From Syntrophaceae bacterium (lineage in GTDB: Bacteria > Desulfobacterota > Desulfomonilia > Desulfomonilales > Desulfomonilaceae), in NCBI GenBank assembly GCA_014874425.1, contig JACWAG010000182.1, positions 1 to 10,243 on the forward strand: a stretch of DNA of 10,243 nt. The letters run 5' to 3'. A program made the position numbers and the translations under genes. Below the pieces are notes generated by a model. It did no database searches. It saw only the letters and a list, made by a program, of their open reading frames with translations, and had not been told where the DNA came from. Numbering within the stretch: the stretch's first letter is position 1; each line of letters opens with the position of its first letter. Below, piece by piece: positions 1 to 7,560 of this stretch.

Positions 1-1140
1 ATTGTAACGCTAAAAGAGAAAGCGCTTTATCGTAGAATGCCAGAAGAATCAGGTATTCCTGGCAGAATAATAAATATAGATGGTCGAAGTGTTCTCAATT
101 TTTCCAGTAACAATTACCTCGGCCTTGCTGGCCACCCACAAATCTTGGAGGCATTATCTAAAGCAGTGCACACTTATGGGGCCGGTTCTACCGCTTCTCG
201 ATTAATAGCTGGGAATACCCACAGTCACCGTCAATTGGAAGAGTTTATCGCCAACTGGAAGAAAACGGAAGCGGCGTTGGTTTTTGGAAGCGGCTATCAG
301 GCCAACTTGGGGATCCTGACTACGCTAACAAACAAGGAGGATTTGGTTATTTCAGATGAACTAAATCACGCCAGTATAATTGATGGTTGCAGACTCTCGA
401 GGGCCAAGATCTCGGTATACAGGCACCTTGACCTGAATAGCGCGTCGGATGCTTTGAAACAACCAGGGTTTCGGCGAAAACTTCTGATTACCGAGTCTGT
501 ATTTTCAATGGATGGTGACCATGCCCCGCTTAAAGAACTTTCAAACTTGTGCAGGGAGCATGATGCGTTCATGGTTGTTGATGAAGCTCACGCGACCGGT
601 ATTTACGGCCCTTCGGGTCAGGGGCTATGCTCGGCGCTGGGCGCTATCCCCGACGTTCAGATGGGAACACTGGGGAAAGCCGCTGGAGTTAGCGGCGCCT
701 ATGTGGCCGGAAGCCGTTCATTAATAGATTTGCTGGTGAATAAGGCCAGATCTTTCATTTTCACTACAGCGCATTCTCCTGCTGTTTCCGAAGCTGCGCT
801 TGAAGCTTTGAAAATCATCGTCTCACCCGAGGGTGATCAACGTCGCTCTATGTTAAAGAGCAACGTTAAACTGATGGATGAAATGCTCCAAAGAGTTTTG
901 CCGCGAAGAGAGATTCCTTGTCACATACGACCGATTCACGTAGGACCATCAGATCTTACAATGCGGATGAGTGAAGAGTGCTTGGACCAGGGACTGTTTG
1001 TCCATGGAATAAGGTTCCCCTCTGTTCGTGAGGGGGCATCAAGGCTCAGACTAACTCTAATGAGCGACCATACAACTGAAGATCTGCGAAAAGCTTCCAG
1101 GGTCATTGAGACACTTTTTACGGCACGTGTAAATTGTTAA
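1..1140 (+). CDS. bioF: 8-amino-7-oxononanoate synthase-like (BioF), 5'-truncated by window edge
   Basis: This is a PLP enzyme of the alpha-oxoamine synthase family, most likely the biotin-pathway enzyme that condenses pimeloyl-thioester with L-alanine to give 8-amino-7-oxononanoate (cytoplasmic). The frame stays open to base 1, and the residues encoded there (LKEKALYRR just before the first internal ATG at 37) match the usual BioF N-terminus. The true start is therefore upstream and about 379 residues are visible; the family is usually near 390. Visible landmarks are FSSNNYLGLAGHP near the start, SVFSMDGD, DEAHATG (Asp codon at 580 for the PLP ring nitrogen, His codon at 589), and TLGKAAGVSGAY with the Schiff-base lysine codon at 676. 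The GVSGA form after the lysine favours BioF over 2-amino-3-ketobutyrate CoA ligase, which usually has GGASGG. A specialised oxoamine synthase serving another pathway cannot be excluded. The radical SAM gene follows after 24 bp, so the two are probably co-transcribed. Confidence 0.88.
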   Translation: MVTLKEKALYRRMPEESGIPGRIINIDGRSVLNFSSNNYLGLAGHPQILEALSKAVHTYGAGSTASRLIAGNTHSHRQLEEFIANWKKTEAALVFGSGYQANLGILTTLTNKEDLVISDELNHASIIDGCRLSRAKISVYRHLDLNSASDALKQPGFRRKLLITESVFSMDGDHAPLKELSNLCREHDAFMVVDEAHATGIYGPSGQGLCSALGAIPDVQMGTLGKAAGVSGAYVAGSRSLIDLLVNKARSFIFTTAHSPAVSEAALEALKIIVSPEGDQRRSMLKSNVKLMDEMLQRVLPRREIPCHIRPIHVGPSDLTMRMSEECLDQGLFVHGIRFPSVREGASRLRLTLMSDHTTEDLRKASRVIETLFTARVNC

Positions 1141-1164
1141 TATCAAATTAGACGGAGTAAGTTT

Positions 1165-2550
1165 ATGTTTGAACCCAAAATGACGTCAAACCTCAACGGT
1201 GCCGATAATATCAAAACTGTAGGACGATTTTTCGTTTCAGCGTTAAAGATTTTGACGGACCCTAAAAACGTCATACTTCGGCGTCAGAAGGGGCTTAATT
1301 GGAATGATTCTTTGTTTAATTTCGTCAAATTGTCTTTTCTGGAATACACTGTTCTCAAGTATCGCCGAATGGTCCGATTTGGCGATCAGGTCGTCCTTGA
1401 CAGCACATTTCCACCTTTCCCTTCGATCGCTTTTGATAAGCGTATAAAAAATTATATTAATAATCTGGACATGACAGAAGCCCCCTCGGGCATTGTTTCT
1501 ATCTCCACCACCAACTGTTGCCCATATTCCTGCCCTTTTTGTTCCACGAACGCAAAGAGGGTAACCAAAACCGACTTAGATGAAGACTTGCTCAAGAAAA
1601 CAATTACCGAAGTGGAAGCTCTGGGAGTACCCATGATAATTCTTCATGGCGGGGAACCGATGTACAGATATGATCGCTTCCTTCGTCTAGTCAAACATGT
1701 GAACCCGGACACATGTTTGTGGATGTTTACATCCGGATACGGAGTAACCGAGGACCGGGCGGCTGAGTTAAAAGCAAGTGGTTTATTCGGTGTGTGGATC
1801 AGCCTCGATCATTTCGACCCAAATATTCACAATGGATTTCGGGGATCACCAAAGGCCTTTGACAATGCTTGCAACGCTGTAAACGCTTTCAAGAAAGCTG
1901 GCGTTTACACCTGCCTTTCCCTAGTCCCTCCCGAAGATTTTTTAGAACCTGCGAATTTCAAAGAATATTACAACCTTGCGAAAAAATTGGGAGTAGCTGA
2001 AATTCGGGTGATGGAAAAAAAACCTTCTGGACGAGAGGCCTGTCACGGTGTCCTTGCGCATAGCCCTGTCTTGGCCAACCTCCAAAAGAAGCTTTACGCG
2101 GACCCGGAATTCGCGGAGCATCCTCCATTGAGCGGGCTCTCAACCTGGCTCGAAAAAGACCAGGCACTAGGGTGTCAATGCCGTTTTGAGTATCTATTTA
2201 TTACTTCCACGGGGGATCTCCAACCATGTGAAGTTAGCCAAATTTCCTTCGGGAATATCAAAGAAGAACCTTTTCCGGTAATTTTTAAACGGATTTCCCA
2301 GGCTTTTGAAAGATGCTCAACAGGCTGCATTCCTATGGTCATGTTTCCTGAGATCATGGAATATCAACAAAACAGGACGCAGATGTCATATATTGAAAAG
2401 ACGGAGCGCGCGACCGAAATAGTTCAAGGATTTCAAAAGCTGGGATCAATTCCGGGGGCATACAGACCACTCTGGTCATATTATCAGAAACGTTTGAACC
2501 TTCTTAGGAAGCGCCAGGCGAATAATTGCGCCACAAAATACCGGTCCTAA
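1165..2550 (+). CDS. Radical SAM protein with SPASM-like C-terminal cysteines, substrate unknown
   Basis: This is a 461-residue radical SAM enzyme. The SAM-binding iron-sulfur motif is CPYSCPFC, with cysteines 119, 123 and 126 (CX3CX2C) and an extra Cys118 just before it. It is followed by the glycine-rich HGGEP (161-165) and a WISLDH strand (211-216), typical of the half-barrel. The C-terminal third has cysteines 337, 339, 355, 384 and 388 around an ITSTGDLQPCEVS segment, resembling a SPASM/twitch domain that carries auxiliary clusters. About 110 residues precede the radical SAM core, longer than in most such proteins, and contain no cysteine. The start at 1165 has a GGAG Shine-Dalgarno at 1154-1157, seven bases away. 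It sits between bioF and thiM. Peptide maturation, tRNA or cofactor modification are all possible; I do not recognise a specific subfamily, and no small precursor peptide gene is evident beside it. Confidence 0.87.
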   Translation: MFEPKMTSNLNGADNIKTVGRFFVSALKILTDPKNVILRRQKGLNWNDSLFNFVKLSFLEYTVLKYRRMVRFGDQVVLDSTFPPFPSIAFDKRIKNYINNLDMTEAPSGIVSISTTNCCPYSCPFCSTNAKRVTKTDLDEDLLKKTITEVEALGVPMIILHGGEPMYRYDRFLRLVKHVNPDTCLWMFTSGYGVTEDRAAELKASGLFGVWISLDHFDPNIHNGFRGSPKAFDNACNAVNAFKKAGVYTCLSLVPPEDFLEPANFKEYYNLAKKLGVAEIRVMEKKPSGREACHGVLAHSPVLANLQKKLYADPEFAEHPPLSGLSTWLEKDQALGCQCRFEYLFITSTGDLQPCEVSQISFGNIKEEPFPVIFKRISQAFERCSTGCIPMVMFPEIMEYQQNRTQMSYIEKTERATEIVQGFQKLGSIPGAYRPLWSYYQKRLNLLRKRQANNCATKYRS

Positions 2551-2594
2551 ACAAGCTGGTTATAAGATTGATTTACTTGTGTAAACTTGGGAAC

Positions 2595-2598
2595 GAGG
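2595..2598 (+). promoter_or_regulatory. Shine-Dalgarno GAGG that selects the thiM start
   Basis: GAGG lies nine bases before GTG 2608 but directly abuts ATG 2599, where it could not work. The in-frame TTG at 2587 has no such sequence upstream. This favours GTG 2608 as the thiM start. Confidence 0.5.
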
Positions 2599-2607
2599 AT
2601 GCATTTA

Positions 2608-3414
2608 GTGCCTGAGACAGCTCAAAAAGCCGGCGATTTACTCAGCAGAATTCGGGAAATCCGCCCTTTAGTCCATAGTATAACCAATTTTGTGGTCATG
2701 AATTCCACGGCCAATGTTCTGTTGGCTCTGGGAGCGGCGCCTATAATGGCGCACGCGTTGGAGGAAATTGAAGACATTTCAACCATCTCGAACTCGTTGG
2801 TAATAAATATTGGGACGCTATCAAGCGCCTGGATAGAATCCATGGAGTTGGCGGCTAAATTGGCTCGAGCTTCAATGAAACCGTTCGTGTTAGATCCGGT
2901 AGGTTCCGGAGCCACTAAATTGAGGACAAAAACGGCTTGCAATATCGCAAGGTTTTCGACCCCAACCGTTATTAGAGGCAACGCATCTGAAATTCTTTCT
3001 ATTGCTCGGGTAGGATCAAAGACCCGAGGGGTTGACTCAGTGAACTCGACTGAGGAAGCTATGGAATCGGCATCGACGCTGGCTACGTCACTGAACACGG
3101 TTGTCGCCGTTACAGGATCTAACGATTTTGTGACCGACGGAAAGAGATCTCTTGTTGTAACCGGTGGATCACCGATGATGGCCTGCGTTACCGGGACTGG
3201 ATGCGCAGCAAGCGTTATTGTCGGGGCTTTCCTTGCTGTCGAAGAAGACGCTCTTTTAGCTACCGCATGCGCACTCGCTTTGTTCAAGTTGGTGGCGGAA
3301 AAGGCTTCAATTCAATCTGCCGGCCCCGGTTCATTTTGGGTCGGTGTGTTGGACGAATTACATAACGTTACATCTGAAGAATTTGGCCTGAATGCGAGGA
3401 TCGTTTCCAAATGA
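2608..3414 (+). CDS. thiM: Hydroxyethylthiazole kinase (ThiM)
   Basis: ThiM phosphorylates 4-methyl-5-(2-hydroxyethyl)thiazole with ATP, the thiazole salvage step of thiamine synthesis. Numbered from GTG 2608, the 268-residue protein shows the family landmarks: RPLVHSITNFVVMN (19-32), LGAAPIMAHA (41-50), DPVGSGAT (96-103), RGNASEI (123-129) and VTGTGC (194-199), whose Cys199 matches the catalytic-region cysteine of the family. The length is close to E. coli ThiM. In-frame alternatives are TTG 2587 and ATG 2599; GTG 2608 is preferred for its ribosome binding site and because it gives the normal short N-terminus. Its end overlaps thiE by ATGA, implying translational coupling. No TPP riboswitch is seen in the 57 bp between the radical SAM stop and this start, so any such control must act from further upstream. 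Confidence 0.93.
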   Translation: MPETAQKAGDLLSRIREIRPLVHSITNFVVMNSTANVLLALGAAPIMAHALEEIEDISTISNSLVINIGTLSSAWIESMELAAKLARASMKPFVLDPVGSGATKLRTKTACNIARFSTPTVIRGNASEILSIARVGSKTRGVDSVNSTEEAMESASTLATSLNTVVAVTGSNDFVTDGKRSLVVTGGSPMMACVTGTGCAASVIVGAFLAVEEDALLATACALALFKLVAEKASIQSAGPGSFWVGVLDELHNVTSEEFGLNARIVSK

Positions 3415-4085
3415 AAGATTTGTCAAAATGGGATGTTTACCTCGTTACGGACACTGCCCTTTCAAGGAAAAGATCCAACCTGGAAGTCGTAAAGGCCGCG
3501 GTGAATGGAGGCGTTTCAGCCGTTCAGCTTAGAGAAAAAGGTCTAAGCGCAAAGGATTTTTTTCTTCGGGGAGTGGAAATCAGAGAATTTCTCGCTGATC
3601 ATAATGTGCCACTAATTATTAACGATAGGATCGACTTGGCAATTGCGCTCGACGCTGATGGAGTTCACCTCGGACAATCGGACCTCCCGCTGGAAATAGC
3701 CCGTCGAATATTGGGACCGGATAAAATCATAGGCTGGTCTGTAAACGATCTTACGCAAATTAACGAAAAGTCGTCGTCTTTAGTTGACTACTTCGCTATA
3801 AGTCCAGTGTTTTTTACTTCTACCAAAAAGGACATATCGACTCCTTGGGGAACTGAAGGAGTAGTTAGGGCGCGCTCAGCCACCCATGTCCCTCTTGTGG
3901 GAATCGGTGGAATTGGACTCGACAACGTTTCCGGCGCTATCCTGGCCGGACTAGATTGCGTGGCTGTTGTAAGCGCAATAGTATCAGCGGATGATCCCCT
4001 TGCTGCCACCGAATTACTGAAGAGCCAAGTCGTCAAGGCGAAGCAAATCCGAACAAATGGCTTAAATGAGACCGTGAAACTCTGA
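3411..4085 (+). CDS. thiE: Thiamine-phosphate synthase (ThiE)
   Basis: ThiE joins hydroxymethylpyrimidine diphosphate to hydroxyethylthiazole phosphate, giving thiamine monophosphate. The 224-residue TIM-barrel protein keeps the expected active-site residues: QLREK (39-43; Arg41 and Lys43 for the pyrimidine diphosphate), IINDR (69-73; Asn71 and metal-binding Asp72), GVHLGQSD (84-91; Asp91), SPVFFTSTKKD (131-141) and the phosphate-binding GIGGI (164-168). The start overlaps the thiM stop (ATGA at 3411-3414). The product of ThiM is one of its two substrates. The length is slightly above the usual ~210 because of a lysine-containing C-terminal tail. It appears intact. Confidence 0.94.
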   Translation: MKDLSKWDVYLVTDTALSRKRSNLEVVKAAVNGGVSAVQLREKGLSAKDFFLRGVEIREFLADHNVPLIINDRIDLAIALDADGVHLGQSDLPLEIARRILGPDKIIGWSVNDLTQINEKSSSLVDYFAISPVFFTSTKKDISTPWGTEGVVRARSATHVPLVGIGGIGLDNVSGAILAGLDCVAVVSAIVSADDPLAATELLKSQVVKAKQIRTNGLNETVKL

Positions 4086-4136
4086 GAACAGCCAGACGAC
4101 TTTTTGATTTCTTATTGGTATCGCCCCGGTTTCTTA

Positions 4137-5162
4137 ATGAAATTAAAGGACATTGGAGAATTTGGGTTCATCGACAGGATCGAGCCTCTGTGCAAAATCC
4201 ACAATCCTGACGTTTTACGCGGGATAGGTGATGATTGCGCAGTAATAGGAATCTCTCCTGAATTAAATCTCCTCGTGACCACCGATCTTCTGGTAGAGCG
4301 TGTACATTTCCTATTGGATTGGCAAAGCGCCCAAGCTCTAGGGGCTAAGGCGTTAGCCGTAAACCTCTCCGATATAGCCGCGTGTGGAGGGACCCCAAAA
4401 GACGTTTTTGTGAGCCTTGCTGTTCCAGACCATGTGGAAATCAATTGGCTGGAAAACTTTTACAAAGGGATGAGCGATCTGAGTGACAGATTCAAAGTCA
4501 GCATTTTAGGTGGTGACACAACACGCTCATTAACAGACCTCATAATAAACATCACCGTAACAGGCGTTTCAAAAAACGGGGAAACGCTTTTACGTAGTGG
4601 CGCTCAATCGGGTGACATCATAGTCGTTTCTGGATATTTGGGAGATTCATCAGCCGGTTTGGAGCTGCTCCTGAATTCACGCGATGTCCCCGAGAGTATA
4701 GCGTCTTCGCTCATTAACGCCCAGCTGAGTCCTACCCCACATCTGCGACAGGGTCGCTCATTAGCCCAATCAAACGCTTGCAACGCTGCCATTGATATCT
4801 CCGATGGCCTCAGTTCAGACCTTGGGCATGTCTGTAAACAATCCAGATTGGGCGCAACCATTTTCGAAGCCAGGTTACCTGTTTCTGAACCTCTTAAATG
4901 GCTCGCCGGGCATCTTGCGATTGATCCTCTCGAATGGGTTTTGAATGGGGGCGAGGACTACATCCTGCTGGCCGCAATCAAACCCGATAAATTCGGTGAA
5001 ATCCGACTTAGAGCCGCGGCTGAAGGATGGGATTTAATCGAGATAGGCGTTTTTGACTCAACGCCGGGCATCAAGTTTGTAAAAGCCTCTGGAGAAACAC
5101 TTCCAATAATCCCATGCGGCTGGGACCACTTTAAATCTGAAATGCCATTCGGCCAAATTTAA
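4137..5162 (+). CDS. thiL: Thiamine-monophosphate kinase (ThiL)
   Basis: ThiL phosphorylates thiamine monophosphate with ATP to give thiamine diphosphate, the active cofactor. From ATG 4137 the protein has 341 residues and begins MKLKDIGEFG, the usual ThiL N-terminus; the longer reading from TTG 4104 adds eleven residues with no family resemblance. Landmarks are GIGDDCAVI (29-37, metal-binding aspartates), TTDLLVERVHF (48-58), LSDIAACGGTPKD (78-89), GGDTTRS (125-131), a downstream ISDGLSSDLGH and NGGEDY. It belongs to the PurM-like ATP-binding fold. A 51-bp gap separates it from thiE, and no strong Shine-Dalgarno precedes 4137, so translation may be weaker than for thiE. It completes the thiM-thiE-thiL set. 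No clear rho-independent terminator follows it. Confidence 0.94.
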   Translation: MKLKDIGEFGFIDRIEPLCKIHNPDVLRGIGDDCAVIGISPELNLLVTTDLLVERVHFLLDWQSAQALGAKALAVNLSDIAACGGTPKDVFVSLAVPDHVEINWLENFYKGMSDLSDRFKVSILGGDTTRSLTDLIINITVTGVSKNGETLLRSGAQSGDIIVVSGYLGDSSAGLELLLNSRDVPESIASSLINAQLSPTPHLRQGRSLAQSNACNAAIDISDGLSSDLGHVCKQSRLGATIFEARLPVSEPLKWLAGHLAIDPLEWVLNGGEDYILLAAIKPDKFGEIRLRAAAEGWDLIEIGVFDSTPGIKFVKASGETLPIIPCGWDHFKSEMPFGQI

Positions 5163-5186
5163 TTTTGAGGAATTTTCAAAAAAGGG

Positions 5187-5215
5187 TTGACTATATATTG
5201 ATATCTATATATATC
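5187..5215 (+). promoter_or_regulatory. Candidate sigma-70-type promoter of the oxidoreductase/YeeE operon
   Basis: A TTGACT -35 element (5187-5192) is followed after 17 bp by TATATC (5210-5215); TATATA at 5208-5213 gives a 15-bp spacer. The region is strikingly AT-rich compared with the coding sequence on either side. Transcription would begin just past 5220, upstream of the ribosome binding site at 5241, which fits the preferred ATG 5250 and not ATG 5217. A weaker dyad, TTTTGA (5163-5168) with TCAAAA (5176-5181), lies just upstream of the -35. Confidence 0.6.
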
Positions 5216-5218
5216 AAT
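5197..5218. promoter_or_regulatory. Perfect 8-bp inverted repeat over the -10: putative operator
   Basis: ATTGATAT (5197-5204) and ATATCAAT (5211-5218) are exact reverse complements separated by CTATAT. The dyad covers the spacer and -10 of the candidate promoter, the position expected for a repressor site. AT-rich dyads over the -10 are known for ArsR-family sulfur-responsive regulators such as BigR, whose operon also encodes YeeE/YedE (DUF395) proteins. That this site binds such a regulator is inference; no regulator gene is in the window. Confidence 0.55.
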
Positions 5219-5240
5219 GAGTAGAAACATTCTCCTGAGC

Positions 5241-5245
5241 GGAGG
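5241..5245 (+). promoter_or_regulatory. Shine-Dalgarno GGAGG that selects the oxidoreductase start at 5250
   Basis: GGAGG stands four bases before ATG 5250. The in-frame ATG at 5217 lies inside the putative operator, has no ribosome binding site, and would put eleven extra residues before the Tat signal. Confidence 0.6.
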
Positions 5246-5249
5246 CTTT

Positions 5250-7451
5250 ATGAATAGAAGCGGGATCAGCCGAAGAAAATTCATCATCGGATCAGCCGTC
5301 GGCGGAGCTTCTCTTGTCGCTTCAAATTACTTGAATTTTGACTCGTGGGCTAACAGTAAAAGCGATTCCAATGATCTCAAAATTACACCCACTCTCTGTG
5401 ACGGATGCGGAAACTGGTGCGCTATCAATGTTTACACTCGCGGTGATCGTATCTGGAAGGCGGAAGGGATTCCAATCGCCGGGAACAATCATGGTCGAAT
5501 TTGCGCTAAAGGACATGCTCTTCTCCACGAAGTTTACAACAAGGATAGAATAAAATCCCCTCTGAAACGTACGGGGCCTAACAAATTTCAACCCATCTCA
5601 TGGGAACAGGTATACAGGGAAATAGGGGAAAAGGTTCACGAAATCATTGGGAAAGATGGTCCGCAATCACTTTTCCTGTTGCAGTATCCTGAAGGAAACG
5701 CGAGTCTTTGTTCCCGCTTTATGAATGCTTTGGGATCACCCAATGTGTTTTCACATGCCAGCACATGCTTTTTACCTCGAAATATTGGTTGGTGGATAAC
5801 CACTGGTTCGGCCAAACCGGAGCACGACCTTGAACATACCCGGTTTGCTGTATTCTTGGGTCGAAATATCGCGGCAGGTTTACGTTTAAGACAGTTGAGC
5901 GATCTTTCAAAAGCCAAGGATAGAGGCGCCCGGTTTGTTGCCATTGACCCCCGATTTAGCGAACTGGCTTCTTATACCCATCAGTGGGTCCAAATAAGAC
6001 CTGGCACAGATCTGGCCCTAATGCTGGCATTGGGCAACACCCTGATCGAGGAAAACCTCTATCAAAGGGATTACATTGATAAATACACCGAAGGTTTTGA
6101 CGAGTTGGCGCAGAAGTTTAAGGACTACACACCTGACTGGGCTGAACAGAAAACTGGTGTCCCCAAAGCTGTGATTAGGAAGCTTGCTCATGATCTGGCA
6201 GAGTATGCCCCTCAGTCATTCGTCCATCGCGGCTATCATGGAGCTTTGGGCACACAATATAAAAACAGTTTTCAGCTTGTCAGAGCGGTCGCATGCGTCA
6301 ATGGGTTGTTGGGGAATTTTAACCAGCGAGGAGGCATGTTCGATCCTCCAAAAGTTAAACTTGGCAAGCTTGATTCTCAGAAATTCCCTAAACTTCCTGA
6401 AATGGACGGGGTTATGGTCGATGGCAGTGGAGACGTTGACCGATACCCGATTACTCCGGTCGGACTCGGACTGACTCACTCCATCCCAGAGCTTGCGATT
6501 GCGGGGAAGTTAAAGGCCGGGTTTGTTTATCACAACAATCCGCTTCGTACATGTCCGAATCCTGCTCGAGTAATCGAGGGATACAGAAAGTTGGATCTTC
6601 TTGTCAGTTTTGATTACGTTCTTTCAGAAACAGCCTCCCTGGCGCATTACATATTGCCGGAGTCATATTACCTGGAACGTGATGACGTTGTTCACACGAA
6701 CCATTGCTATGACTCACACCAGGTTGCTATTAGGCAGGCTGTTATCAAGCCTCTTTACGACACAAAACCAATGGTTCTAATCCTAATTGAACTGGCCAAG
6801 AGCCTTGGAATAGGAGATTATTTCAATTTTACCCTGGACGAATACAATCGGGCCGCGCTCGCTCCTCTGGGGGTGACACTTGAACGGCTAAAAAGGGAAG
6901 GGGTTATAGATCTTGGAGGAAAATGGGAACCTGGGCCGCCTCACTTCAAAACACCAAGCGGGAAACTTGAGTTTGTTTCTTCCACACTTAAAGATTTGAA
7001 TTTGCCTTCAGCGCCAGAATTGGAAGATCCTCTCGTGACCCCAGACGAAAGCGACATTCGCTCGTTCCGTTTGATACACGGCAAACAGGCTCACCATACC
7101 CATGCCAAAACTATCAATCAGGAATACCTAAAAGAAATTTCCGTGTTGAACGACATGACCAGGGTGTGGATCCATCCGGACAGAGCAAAGGCCCTTGGAA
7201 TAGAAGATGGGGACTGCATGACCATAAGCAACAATGTGGGGAAAGGTCGAGCGAGGGCACTCTTGACTCAGGGCATTCACAGAGATTGCATTTTTCTGCC
7301 AAGCTCGTATGGGGTCTATTCAAAGAAGCTTCATACAGCGTTTGGTTACGGAATATCTTACAACGATTTTCTTCCAACTTACTTCGAACCTGTACTCGGA
7401 CACTGCATGTCAAATGAAATAATTGTAAGAGTTGAGAAAACACCTGCATGA
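5250..7451 (+). CDS. Tat-exported molybdopterin oxidoreductase, PsrA/PhsA-like catalytic subunit
   Basis: This is the catalytic subunit of a membrane-bound molybdoenzyme of the DMSO reductase superfamily, closest in appearance to polysulfide/thiosulfate reductase subunit A. From ATG 5250 the 733-residue precursor has a twin-arginine signal (SRRKF at 7-11, then a hydrophobic stretch to about residue 25), so it should act folded in the periplasm. An N-terminal [4Fe-4S] site uses Cys50, Cys53, Cys57 and Cys85. HASTC (169-173) supplies Cys173 as the likely molybdenum ligand, as in PsrA-type enzymes, so this is not a Sec/Cys formate dehydrogenase by its motif. AIDPR (231-235) and IRPGTDLAL (249-257) mark guanine-dinucleotide cofactor binding, and a molydopterin dinucleotide-binding domain follows from about residue 605 (LIHGKQAHHTH onward). 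The FeS and NrfD partners follow directly. Polysulfide, thiosulfate, tetrathionate or a non-sulfur substrate (compare PadB) cannot be told apart from sequence alone. No maturation chaperone is in the window. Confidence 0.9.
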   Translation: MNRSGISRRKFIIGSAVGGASLVASNYLNFDSWANSKSDSNDLKITPTLCDGCGNWCAINVYTRGDRIWKAEGIPIAGNNHGRICAKGHALLHEVYNKDRIKSPLKRTGPNKFQPISWEQVYREIGEKVHEIIGKDGPQSLFLLQYPEGNASLCSRFMNALGSPNVFSHASTCFLPRNIGWWITTGSAKPEHDLEHTRFAVFLGRNIAAGLRLRQLSDLSKAKDRGARFVAIDPRFSELASYTHQWVQIRPGTDLALMLALGNTLIEENLYQRDYIDKYTEGFDELAQKFKDYTPDWAEQKTGVPKAVIRKLAHDLAEYAPQSFVHRGYHGALGTQYKNSFQLVRAVACVNGLLGNFNQRGGMFDPPKVKLGKLDSQKFPKLPEMDGVMVDGSGDVDRYPITPVGLGLTHSIPELAIAGKLKAGFVYHNNPLRTCPNPARVIEGYRKLDLLVSFDYVLSETASLAHYILPESYYLERDDVVHTNHCYDSHQVAIRQAVIKPLYDTKPMVLILIELAKSLGIGDYFNFTLDEYNRAALAPLGVTLERLKREGVIDLGGKWEPGPPHFKTPSGKLEFVSSTLKDLNLPSAPELEDPLVTPDESDIRSFRLIHGKQAHHTHAKTINQEYLKEISVLNDMTRVWIHPDRAKALGIEDGDCMTISNNVGKGRARALLTQGIHRDCIFLPSSYGVYSKKLHTAFGYGISYNDFLPTYFEPVLGHCMSNEIIVRVEKTPA

Positions 7452-7560
7452 ACCGGGTCTTCTAAAGCCATAAGTTTTACCTGATGTCACTAAAGGATAG
7501 TAAAATTGCCGGCGGTTCTTTTAAGTTTCAGCACAGCCGGAAGGATTTAAGGAACCTACT

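Noticed and set aside
2551..2580. ACAAG...CTTGT inverted repeat after the radical SAM gene
   Set aside because: Only five base pairs with a 20-base loop and no T-run, so it is not a convincing terminator or operator.
2622..3287. A 221-codon open frame on the - strand
   Set aside because: It is antisense to thiM, whose family motifs are complete. The predicted protein is low-complexity in feel, with no recognisable domain, so it is a shadow frame.
4082..4087. CTGAGA thi-box-like word at the thiE/thiL junction (also at 2612-2617)
   Set aside because: None of the other conserved TPP riboswitch segments are nearby. Both copies overlap coding sequence, and a six-base match is expected by chance.
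5198..5217. TTGAT...ATCAA read as an FNR/CRP-type site
   Set aside because: The half-sites are 10 bp apart; FNR sites have 4 bp between TTGAT and ATCAA. The dyad is better described as an unassigned operator.
5197..5218. The dyad read as the transcription terminator of thiL
   Set aside because: The stem is AT-only apart from one G-C pair and no T-run follows, while a good -35 element lies next to it.
5217..5249. ATG 5217 as the start of the molybdoenzyme
   Set aside because: It lies in the operator dyad with no ribosome binding site, whereas ATG 5250 has GGAGG and gives a normal Tat signal peptide.
5250..7451. Formate dehydrogenase or nitrate reductase identity for the molybdoenzyme
   Set aside because: The metal-ligand region reads HASTC and the partners are of the PsrB/NrfD type, which fits the polysulfide/thiosulfate reductase group better. 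There is no in-frame UGA for selenocysteine.
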